Assembly (NCBI GenBank): GCA_036785705.1
Contig: JAWUZG010000029.1
Location: 18,766,501-18,830,500, forward strand
Length of the DNA stretch: 64,000 nucleotides
Origin: Acanthornis magna
Taxonomy: Eukaryota; Chordata; Aves; Passeriformes; Acanthizidae
Direction of reading: 5' to 3'
Under the pieces are notes generated by a model. That model saw nothing but the letters and a program-made list of their open reading frames with translations. It did no database searches and had not been told where the DNA came from. Below, piece by piece: positions 12,233-20,510 of the stretch. A program made the position numbers and the translations under genes. Every line of letters begins with the position of its first letter. Within the stretch, counting starts at the first letter, position 1.

Positions 12233-12523
12233 ATGGAGGAGGTGGCCGTGGACCGCGGCGCACCACCGCCCATCCAGCGGGATGTCTGGGCCACCGTGCG
12301 GGCCAACGTTTCCAAGTGTTTGGTCCGATACATTTTGATTTGGTTTGAAAGAAAGGGATTCCCTGAGATTTTACAAGCAATCCCAGATATTGACACATGG
12401 CTATGGCTGGGAGATGAACTCTGGTATGAGATAACTTATGGAAACCCAAAAACAGTACGTTTATGCCGTACGTGGAGAAGGATTTTGGTCTTACTGAGGG
12501 AAAAGGGATCAAATATTGACTGA
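12233..12523 (+). pseudogene. gag: ERV gag, matrix-like segment
   Basis: The first ATG after the leader opens a frame of 96 codons ending in TGA at 12521-12523. The product is a compact helical, tryptophan-containing domain without a domain signature I can name. Its position immediately after the PBS and leader, before the proline-rich region, is what makes it matrix-like. The stop cuts it off from the rest of gag, which resumes in another frame about 80 nt on, so this locus cannot make a full Gag. Confidence 0.7.
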
Positions 12524-12605
12524 GAAGAGGCTCATTCTTATCTCGAGTCCTGGGTTCCAGCCATCGGCCATCGGCCTTGGAAGCCCCTCCCCTTAACTGA
12601 GACAG

Positions 12606-13454
12606 GTGGGTCCTCCCAGCATAGATACCTATCACCGACAGTATATCCCGCAAAGATACTCGTCCCCTGCGGAGTTACTTGCAGAACATTTGAAGCAAGA
12701 GCAAACTCGCTGTTCCCCTCCCGCGACCGCTTCAGCACCCCCGCTGATACCACCTCGGGTCAGTGGAGGCCCTCCCAGGCCGCTACGGTTGCCTTTCCTT
12801 CCGGCGCTGGGTGACGTCACGGAAACAGCTGGACTGACAGGCGGGGCGGCCAACCCGACCCTGTCTGAGTTGGCACAGGCTCAGTTCCCTCCCGCGCCAA
12901 GCCACGTCACCGGAACGGCTGAACTGACAGGTGGAGTGGCCAATCCGATCCCATCTGGGCTGGCGCCAGCCCCGACCGCAGGGCATGTGGCGCCGGGAGA
13001 CCCCACAAAAGTTGTTGAGCCACCCCAGCTTGTCTGCTCGACCGAGCCCCTGAGGGACATCTCACAACAGCTTGGTGGCATATCCCAGACAGTCCTGGCA
13101 GTGCTGGAAGTTTTAACACAGAGAGCTGCTGCCTCCCAGCTGTGTGAAACTGGAAGCACGCCCCCGACAGCCTGGAAGGCGGATGTGACGTATCCTTCTA
13201 TGAATATGAAAGATGTAACCATGGCGACTGCAGACACCATGGTACCTTTGCAGCAGCTGCAGCCAGCTGAACCACAAGACATCCAACCTGCACCGCTGCT
13301 TTCCTCACCCCCCAGCCCGAATTCTACTGATGTGCTGCCTTTCGATCCAGTGCCTCCACCTGCCCAAGCCCCATCCTTTGTAATGGGACTAGCAGACACA
13401 CCCCGGATGGAAGACTCAGACAGTGAAGCAGACAACACATCAGCCCACGGGTGA
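12606..13454 (+). pseudogene. gag: ERV gag, proline-rich spacer (pp/p10-like)
   Basis: An 849-nt open frame rich in Pro, Ala, Ser, Thr and Gln, with PPPAQAP-like stretches near its end, as in the region between matrix and capsid of alpha/beta-type Gag. It contains a 90-bp tandem duplication (12813-12902 and 12903-about 12988) giving two ~30-residue protein repeats (VTETAGLTGGAANP and VTGTAELTGGVANP). No ATG starts it; it is a remnant of the continuous gag frame separated from the matrix part by a stop and frameshift. Confidence 0.7.
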
Positions 13455-13463
13455 AAAACTGCA

Positions 13464-14243
13464 GTGGCAAAGCGACAAAAGGAGTGCCTGCTACAGAGCC
13501 GCCCTTGGACACTCCCAGACTGCACGGTAGCATTACACCCCCGAAACCCAAGAAGGTTCTGGGAATCAGTGAAATTAGAAGCTCTAGAGGCAGGAGATTG
13601 GAACCTCTTAGAAAGAATGCAGATGTCACAGCCATTAGCAGGATGCATGGAAAATCAGGTGACAGCTACAGTGCCCCCAGAAGGTGGGCCAGTAGCTCAG
13701 GGTGATTTTAACACCCTGCAAGGGGATGCCCAAGCCTTCCCTGTGTTTAAGGCAGCCCCAAACTCAGGCCAAATGGATAGACATGATGTTATAGATTGGA
13801 AAGTGGTCCAGGACTAACAAACTAAGATAGCACAGTACGGGCTTGGGTCTCCTGAAGTTATGCAAATTATTAGATTACTGAATACTGATCTGTTGGCACC
13901 ATTCGACATTAGGCACCTGGCGCAGGTTCTGTTCCAACCTGTGCAATTTACAGTTTTTGAGAATAATTGGAGGAAAATGGCTGAAAAGTATGCAGAAGAG
14001 AATATGCAATTGCCTCTTGGTAATCCAAGACGTGGAGCTGGGTTGGATGTTCTGATGGGAGTTAACCCACATGACAACCCTGACCTGCAGGCCAGGTGGG
14101 ACCCTCAACTCTTGGAACAGGCCCAAAAAAAGGTATAGGTTCTATTATTAAAACTATAGACATGGCAGCTCCAAAAATACGGTATTCAAAGATATCGCAG
14201 GGGCAATCTGAGCTTTTCTTGTCTTTTCGGAAAAGTTAGCGGC
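13464..14243 (+). pseudogene. gag: ERV gag, capsid (CA) with major homology region
   Basis: Capsid begins around 13736 with the start AFPVFKAA and continues into a helix-rich N-terminal domain (QYGLGSPEVMQIIRLL). An in-frame TAA at 13815-13817 interrupts it, and the same frame continues to a stop at 14136-14138. The major homology region (QGQSELFLSF) begins at 14198 in a different frame, and a further frame change inside the MHR leads into the C-terminal domain of the next entry. CA is therefore broken in at least three places. Confidence 0.8.
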
Positions 14244-14247
14244 AGCA

Positions 14248-14847
14248 TTGGAGAAACAGCTGGAAGATGATACATTAAGAGAGGTATTGTGCAAACAGTT
14301 GGCAAAAGACAATGCCAACGAAGAATGCAGAAAAATTATAGATGCACTGCCAGGGGACCTTACCGTTGCACAGATGGTGGAGGCTTGCTCCAAGGTGGGG
14401 TCAGGGAGCTCAAAGAAGCCTGTTTTGGCTGCATTTCTGTCACCTGCTCAGGCAACCGCTAACAGTGGACAGAAGCAGTCCAAGGGTGGGAACAAACGAA
14501 GACGAACTAAATCACAGAAAAAGGAAAGTGCGGGGACAGAAGTTCCCCAGGGCAGGAGGTGTGGTAGACCAGGGCATTCTTCAGACTATTGCAGGTCTAA
14601 GTACCATGTAGACAGTTGGCCCCTGTCGGGAAACGTGAAAGGGAGTGCAAAAAGGGGGAATTGCCCTCCAACACAAACGTTGCCCCAAAACAGGCCACCA
14701 GCACTGGCTTACCCAGTCAGTGTAGAAACGGCGCCCAAGGACCAGCCCAGGCCAACGTCACCAGCACTGGTTCATCCAGCCAATGTGGAGATGGCACCCG
14801 AGGGCCAGCCTGGGTCAACGTCTACACAGCTAGGACAGTCGTCCTAG
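14248..14847 (+). pseudogene. gag: ERV gag, capsid C-terminus and nucleocapsid
   Basis: A 199-codon open frame covering the end of the capsid C-terminal domain (LPGDLTVAQMVEACSKVG), a basic stretch (KRRRTKSQKK) and one CCHC-type knuckle at about 14560-14592 (CGRPGHSSDYC). The first cysteine expected three residues before this is a glycine, so the knuckle is defective. Only one knuckle is seen. The last part overlaps the pro frame and contains a 63-bp tandem duplication. The gag-pro slippery site lies at 14628-14634. Confidence 0.8.
14628..14634 (+). promoter_or_regulatory. gag-pro -1 ribosomal frameshift heptamer
   Basis: GGGAAAC, read as G GGA AAC in the gag frame (codons 14626-14628, 14629-14631, 14632-14634), fits the XXXYYYZ rule exactly. 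The pro frame, which a -1 slip would enter, opens only at 14601 after a TAA at 14598-14600, so the site lies inside the short window where the slip works. A GC-rich segment with possible GGAG/CTCC pairing follows downstream. The same heptamer is used at the gag-pro junction of Mason-Pfizer monkey virus. Confidence 0.8.
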
Positions 14848-15466
14848 AATCTGGTAACATCCACAGAGTCTCCTTGGATGCGCACGAACGCCTAAGTCAG
14901 GGGTACTGTGCACTCCTGGTGGGAAGACCTGAGGTCACCCACCAAGGGATCTTTGTTCACCCAGAAGTTATAGATGCCGATTTTACAGGCCAGATTCACG
15001 CTATGGTTTCCACGCCAAGTCCCCCTGTCACAATCCCTGAAAGAAACCCCATTGCTCAACTGGTGCCTTTTGAGTCTTCTGTTCCCAGAGCAGAGCAACA
15101 AGTATGCGAAAGCAGAAGCACTGGATCGCCAGAACTTCCACAGATCTGCTGGGCCGCAGACATCTCTAATCAGAGGCCACAGATAACATGTACTCTAATC
15201 CTGCCAAAAGCCCACCCACGTTGGATTCGGCTTCAAGGTTTGATTGATACAGGCGTTGATGTAACAATTCTCTCCTCCTCTTCATGGCCTTCTACGTGGC
15301 CTCTAACCCCTGTGGGATCAGCCATTGCGGGGCTAGGAGGAACCACACAGAGCCAAATGAGTGTACCGGAGGGTCACATGACTGTAATCCAGCCCTATGC
15401 TACATCAGCCCCAATTAACCTTTGGGGGAGGGACATGTTGGCAGCATGGGGGATGCGGATTGGGAC

Positions 15467-15473
15467 AAATTTT
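15467..15473 (+). promoter_or_regulatory. pro-pol -1 ribosomal frameshift heptamer
   Basis: AAATTTT, read as A AAT TTT in the pro frame, immediately followed by the pro stop TGA (15474-15476). A -1 slip enters the frame that continues into reverse transcriptase (LTGVTVSKG). This heptamer is of the canonical XXXYYYZ type and is known from betaretroviral pro-pol junctions. Confidence 0.8.
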
Positions 15474-16502
15474 TGACGGGGGTCACTGTGAGCAAGGGCG
15501 CACCATATCGTACACTATCCTTGCAATGGCTAACTGAAACACCTGTATGGGAACCACAATGGCCCTTGCCCAAAGAAAAATTAGTTGCCCTTTGTCAGAT
15601 GGTTCAGGAACAATTGCAATAGGGACACATTGAGCCTTCTACCAGTCCCTGGAATACCCCCGTGTTCATAATCAAGAAAAAATCGGGGAAATGGAGACTG
15701 TTGCAAGATCTCCAGAAAGTTAATGCAGTGATGGAAAGTATGGGGGCCTTGCAGCCTGGTATGCCCTCACCCACAATGATCCCCACAAAGTGGGAAATCC
15801 TGATCATTGATTTGAAGGACTGTTTTTTCACAATTCCTTTGCACCCCAACGACAGACCAAAATTTGCCTTTACAGTGCCCGCAATTAACAATGCTGAGCC
15901 TGTAAAGAGATTTCAATGGAAAGCGTTACCTCAGGCATGAAAAATAGCCCGACCATCTGTCAATGGTATGTCGCTCAGGCTTTGTCCAGAGTTCATGAGC
16001 AGTTTCCTCAGGCACTCTGCTACCATTATATGGATGATATCCTGGTGGCGGCATCCACCCAGGATGAGTTGCAGAGGTTACAGCCTCGACTGCCTGCTGC
16101 CCTGCAATCCTATGGGTTGCAAGTGGCCCCAGACAAGATCCAACAGCAGCCTCCTTGGAAATATTTGGGAGTTAAAATTTTGGATCAAACTATACAACAC
16201 CAAGAGGTGCAATTCTCAGACACTATCAAAACTCTGAATGATGCCCAGAAATTGCTGGGTGTCATCAATTGGCTACGTCCTTATTTAGGACTAACTGCCA
16301 TGCAACTTTCTCCGCTCTTTAATATTTTAAAGGGGGACCCTGATCTGAATTCACCTCGAAAATTGACCCCTGAGGCACAACGAGTGCTGAACGAAGTGCA
16401 ACAGGCTGTTTCTGCTCATCAGGTTTATCGAGTAGACCCCTCTATTGATATCACTGTTTTCATTACTGCTCCAGACCTCCATCCCACAGGTATCATTGGC
16501 CA
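15474..16502 (+). pseudogene. pol: ERV pol, reverse transcriptase
   Basis: Fingers, palm and connection regions of a retroviral RT. Visible motifs: [29 protein letters not shown], first catalytic Asp in [14 protein letters not shown] (Asp codon 15818-15820), FQWKALPQ, and the active site YMDD at 16027-16038 followed by ILVAA. Breaks: in-frame TAG at 15620-15622, a frameshift at about 15935 between the LPQ and SPTICQ motifs, and TAG at 16504-16506. YMDD with this surrounding is typical of class II (alpha/beta) elements. Confidence 0.9.
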
Positions 16503-16506
16503 GTAG

Positions 16507-17240
16507 AACAAACAATGGGCCAACCCCCTGCATATTCTGGAATGGGTCTTTTTGCCCCATCAGCCAAAAAAGACAGCACCCACGTTGTTTGAATTGATTG
16601 CTTGTTTGATAATCAAATGCCATCATCGGTGTTTGCAATTGATGGCTGCAGATCCTGCAACAATTGTTTTTCCAATAACGTGGGACAACTTTGAATGGAG
16701 CCTTGCTAACAGGGCTCCTTTGCAAAGTGCATTGCAAAACTTTTCAGGGCAGATTGCTTATCACCTGCCCAGTCACAAATTATTACAACTAGCAAATTCA
16801 ACCAGCCTTGCCTTGCGGCCAAAGAACAGTCAGGTGCCAGTGCACGGACCCACCATCTTTACAGATGGTTCGGGAAAAACAGGAAAGGCCATTGTTACCT
16901 GAAAGGAGGGATCCGAGTGGCAGGTGCTGAAAAGCCATGAGTCAGGCTCTGCCCAACTGGCTGAACTAAGGGCAGTCGCCTTGGCCTTTCAGCAGTTCTC
17001 TCAGGTGCCTTTGAATTTGGTCACAGATTCTGCTTATGTAGCAGATATAACCAAACGTCTAGATTGTTCACTTCTAAAGGAAGTCAATAATGTGGCTCTG
17101 TTTTCATTATTACAAGCTTTGTGGAATGCAATTCAAGCTCGAACACACCCATATTATATTTGGCACATTCGAAGCCACACCAAATTACCAGGCTTTATAA
17201 CAGAAGGCAATGCCAGGGCTGATATGCTAGCCAATCCTGC
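16507..17240 (+). pseudogene. pol: ERV pol, connection and RNase H
   Basis: Continues the RT frame after the TAG. The RNase H catalytic set is visible: Asp in IFTDGSGKTG (16864-16866), Glu in AELRAV, Asp in VTDSAYV and Asp in NARADMLA. An in-frame TGA at 16900-16902 follows shortly after the first motif (KAIVT then stop). RNase H degrades the RNA strand of the RNA-DNA hybrid during reverse transcription. Confidence 0.88.
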
Positions 17241-18107
17241 ATGGATGGTGCCTCAGCCTGACAAAATTGCACAAGCCAAGGCTTCTCATGATTTCTTCCA
17301 TCAGAGTGCACATACTCTGCAGAAGCAGTTCCAATTGACACCAACTGAGGCTCGTGACATTGTCAGCGCTTGTGCTGATTGCGACGGACTCGCTGCTCCC
17401 CTGCCACCAGGGATAAACCCCAGAGGCCTAAAGGCCTTGCAGATGGATGCCTTTGGCAGATGGATGTGACACACATCCCTGAATTTGGCCGATTTAAGTA
17501 TGTGCACGTGTCTATTGACACTTTCTCCTCAGCCATGTGGGCATCTGCTCATACTGGAGAAAAGGGTCGTGATGTCACTGCCCATTGGAAATTGGCCTTC
17601 TCGGTCCTGGGCGTGCCATCTGCTGTAAAAACCGACAGTGGCCCTGCCTACGCCTCACAGAAGATGTGGCAGTTTTTGCACCTATGGGGTGTGGATCATA
17701 AATTTGGTATTCCACATTCTCCAACTGGTCAAGCCATTGTCGAACACGCTCATGGTACTTTGAAGCGTGTTTGGGAAAAACAAAAAGGGGGAATGCATGG
17801 GGAATAACCACAGAGCTGACTGGAAAAAGCTTTGTATACAATTAATCATCTCACAATGCCACCAAATTCGAATAATCCTGTCATCTTGAACCATTTTCTC
17901 TCATTGTAGCCATCAGGGGAGATGCACTTGCCCCGGGCGAAGGTTTGGGTACAAAACCTACTTACTAACACCTGGGAAGGCCTGCATGAGCTTATTATTT
18001 GTGGTCGTGGGTATGCTTGCATTTCCACAGATACTGGAGTGGCTACCTGCAAGATGCTTTCGCCCGGATCTGTGACTTCAGAAGCAGAACCGGCAACCTC
18101 AAAATGA
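17241..18107 (+). pseudogene. pol: ERV pol, integrase
   Basis: The N-terminal zinc motif is intact: His at 17287-17289 and 17299-17301 (H-x3-H), Cys at 17371-17373 and 17380-17382 (C-x2-C). The catalytic core has Asp in QMDVTH (17463-17465), Asp in KTDSGPAY and Glu in AIVEHAHG, with 35 residues between the last two (DD35E). A short tandem duplication at 17434-17465 shifts the frame between the zinc motif and the core. TAA at 17805-17807 and later stops separate the core from the C-terminal DNA-binding part (VQNLLTNTWEGLHELIICGR, about 17950-18010). Confidence 0.9.
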
Positions 18108-18487
18108 TGACCAAAATGCAGAACGTCAACCAAATGATCCTTGTGATGATGACCAAGATATTGACCATCAGGCAGATGGTCCTTCTACAAGCAGAGACTG
18201 AACTTTAAGTCTCCATATTATGGAGTCAGAAAACAAGAACTTTAAATAGAATTGGGTTTTGATAAATGTATCACCCATGGTATTGCTTGGAAGTCTCTCT
18301 GTCCACCTTAAATCAGCAGCCGGTTTGGGCCCTGTCAGTGGCTGGCCGCTACTGGCAGACCCCTTACTGGTATTTAATTCAGGATCTTGGTAGCTGGCCA
18401 CTGCCAAGCAGATCCTTCATGCTGAGCTTATTTTCCCTTCTTTAAGGAACCAACAGAGGAATACAAGCAATACCTTTTGCTCTTTAA
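18108..18487 (+). other. ERV 3' non-coding remnant in place of env
   Basis: Only about 380 nt lie between the integrase end and the polypurine tract, far too short for an envelope gene. No surface or transmembrane motif is visible. env has been lost here, or the lineage never carried it. Confidence 0.7.
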
Positions 18488-18503
18488 AACAAAAAGGGGG
18501 AAT
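18488..18503 (+). other. ERV polypurine tract
   Basis: AAAACAAAAAGGGGGA-type purine run directly before the 3' LTR, the priming site for plus-strand DNA in retroviruses. A similar AAAAAGGGGGAAT also occurs internally at about 14648. Confidence 0.75.
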
Positions 18504-18766
18504 TGTGGATGGACTGTCCTGAGAATTCTCTCCTTTCTCATGAATCATATGGGAAACAAAGATAAGCTGAATTCTTCTTGCTCTTTCTAATCTCTGTTTT
18601 GGAACTGAGTGCTGTAAGGGCTTCAGCCAATCACCCTGGGGGGTGGGTGATCACTGTCCAATCACTATTGGGCTCTTACAATGTATATAAGTAGACTTTC
18701 AACAATAAATCTCTCTCTTGCGCTTGCATCCACCTGTCTGTTTCCATGCTCCTTACTGCCGCAACA
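18504..18766 (+). repeat. 3' LTR of the class II ERV
   Basis: 263 bp, TGTGGATG...GCAACA, with TATA-like tgtatataag near 18682-18692 and AATAAA at 18704-18709. It pairs with the 5' LTR over its whole length, but only the central 112 bp (18535-18646) are nearly identical. Confidence 0.9.
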
Positions 18767-19548
18767 GCGACAGTCATGTGTCCCAGCAGATTCCTGGGCC
18801 ATACTTAGCTCCATTACCATCCATTGCTGTAACACAATATGCTAGCACAGCCATAAAATAACATGTAATTACCATGAGCTTAATTTCCTCTTCTCTGATA
18901 TGTCACGTGGTATTAGGTGGCAACTGCAGGAAATAATGGCTGTCGCTGTTCTACAACAGAAGAAATCTCCAGAGATATATTTCCTTTGAGCTAACGTGCC
19001 TTTGAAATTACTCTAGTGCGTACAGGAAACTAACTCAATGTTAACAAAGGAAGACTAGAATCAGTGCAAATGAAAGCCTGAGAAAGAAAATTAAAGGTAT
19101 CAACTCCTAGAGCATGGATAGACACAATGTAGAAGAACATGCAACTTACTGCTTACTTCTATAATTTCTAATTTGCCATATAATGAATATACACAACCAA
19201 AGAGTTTGAAAATCCTACACTAGCAATGCTATTGAGGACCAGCATCTAGGAACAGCTACACCATAGCTTGGCCTGAATATTCCTCACATAGTTGAGAAGC
19301 TGCCAGGCTTCTGCTCATATTGATGGCCATAACAAAGCTGTAATGAGTTTGCAAAAGAGCTGTTTTTTTCTTGAAACAGCAAATGAAAACTAAGTTTCTC
19401 AGTTTAACAAACTCCACAGATGAAAATAAAAAGTATTTTCTATAGCACACATAGAAGGACAACAGGACTTATGCAAGAGTTTCAATTACAAAAATCAAGC
19501 CAATCTTCTCAGTATTCATTCTAGTTTACAGAGTCTGAAATCCTCATT
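18767..19548. other. Intergenic DNA, nothing recognised
   Basis: AT-rich sequence between the provirus and the next solo LTR. No gene or named repeat seen. The last five bases (19544-19548, TCATT) are the left target-site duplication of that LTR. Confidence 0.5.
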
Positions 19549-20505
19549 TGTCTTGGTTTGATAGACAGGTGTCTGCTAAGGAAGGTGGGAACCTTCCTTA
19601 GAACAGAGAATGTGAACCCCCTTCCCTCCGAATTATTGTAACTTTGGAATCAAGGGCTCTCAGGCAAAGGTATGGGAAAAGGAATAAGAGTTCTTTACTT
19701 GTATCTATAATGAGGTAAACAATCAGTAACAAAAACAGTAAACAAGGTAAAAAAACAGTAAACAAGGTAAAAAAACAGTAAACAAAACCAAAAACTCGGT
19801 GGCAGATGTCCCTGGGCTGCCAGGCATTTTCCCGTTTGGTGCAGTCATGGTCACAGCCAGCAGGGGCACTGTTGGGCTCCTAGACGCGCAGGGCAGGTGT
19901 GATGACTCCCATGCAACTGCAGATGGCGCTGTGGCATGAGGTTGGATCTGTGTCGCGCATAATGGCAGACGGGCTGGATGGCACGCAGATGGATGGGGCG
20001 CAGCAGGGAGCTCAAAACAGGGAGATGGAGCGGCCGGGTCAGCCCACCCGGGCAGGCCAGCAGAGGAGGCGGCAGGAACTCCGCAGTTGTGGCAGGCAGG
20101 GAGCGGAGTGGTGGCAGGCAGGGCGCGTGCGCGGTGGCAGCCAGGTCCCATTCTGCTGCAGCGCAGCTGGGAGATGCACCCTCCCGGAGGGGAAGAGAGG
20201 ATTGGAGTCCCGTGCCTTTTTCCCAAAGCGAGAACTCACCCACCAGGTAGAGAAAAACCAGTGCAAAGCCGGGCTTTTTTTCCGCAGTCGCAGCCAAAAA
20301 GCAGGGAGCCGCTTTTTTCCCACAGCTGTCTCCTCCAAGACTTGCGAGCGTGTCCTTTATCAAATCCCCCAATCTCTTGTTCCCGTGTCCGCCTAGCCAA
20401 AAGTCTTTGTCTCTTTTGTAAGAGTAGATGGCCCTTAATTATTCGGTCATTAGTTGCCTAGCAACAGAATGGTAAAAATTTCACACCCCCCCTCAACCTT
20501 CAACA
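19549..20505 (-). mobile_element. Solo ERV LTR with 5-bp target-site duplication
   Basis: 957 bp starting TGTCTTGGTTTGATAGACAG and ending CCTTCAACA, flanked on both sides by TCATT (19544-19548 and 20506-20510). The exact duplication and the TGT...ACA ends define it as a solo LTR. It contains a tandem repeat of a 20-bp unit (about three copies, 19731-19790) and a GC-rich, CpG-containing segment (about 19800-20350) unlike the AT-rich surroundings. Orientation is inferred from its likeness to the LTR at 7841 and is not certain. Confidence 0.85.
19731..19790. repeat. 20-bp tandem repeat inside the solo LTR
   Basis: Three near-identical units of aaaaaacagtaaacaaggta. Confidence 0.85.
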
Positions 20506-20510
20506 TCATT

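Larger units (their letters stand above)
14616..15476 (+). pseudogene. pro: ERV pro: dUTPase plus aspartic protease
   Basis: An intact 286-codon frame in the -1 phase relative to gag. About 14826-15105 encodes a trimeric-type dUTPase (motifs GIFVHPEVIDADFTGQI and IAQLV, as in viral dUTPases, which lower dUTP during reverse transcription). About 15222-15470 encodes the retropepsin: catalytic LIDTGVD (DTG at 15246-15254), a flap-side ILSSSSWP, and the late NLWGRDML motif. dUTPase in the pro frame is a hallmark of betaretroviruses. The frame ends in TGA directly after the pro-pol slippery site. It looks unbroken here, but it has no upstream intact gag to be translated from. Confidence 0.88.
11865..18766 (+). 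mobile_element. Class II endogenous retrovirus, LTR-gag-dut/pro-pol-LTR, env-less and inactivated
   Basis: A 6.9-kb provirus in the ITGA9-GOLGA4 intergenic region, plus strand. In order: 5' LTR (11865-12130), primer-binding site (12133-12150), matrix, proline-rich and capsid parts of gag, a nucleocapsid knuckle, dUTPase plus aspartic protease, reverse transcriptase with YMDD, RNase H, integrase with HHCC and DD35E, polypurine tract and 3' LTR (18504-18766). gag, pro and pol lie in successive -1 frames with canonical slippery heptamers at both junctions, and dUTPase sits in the pro frame; both features are typical of betaretroviruses. The PBS looks like the tRNA-Trp type of alpharetroviruses. 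About 380 nt separate integrase from the 3' LTR, so env is absent. Several stops and frameshifts break gag and pol, so it cannot encode complete products. No matching target-site duplication is visible at the two ends. Confidence 0.92.

Noticed and set aside
17807..18487. A reduced env gene between integrase and 3' LTR
   Set aside because: Only about 380 nt after the integrase C-terminus, no signal peptide, cleavage site or fusion-peptide-like sequence.
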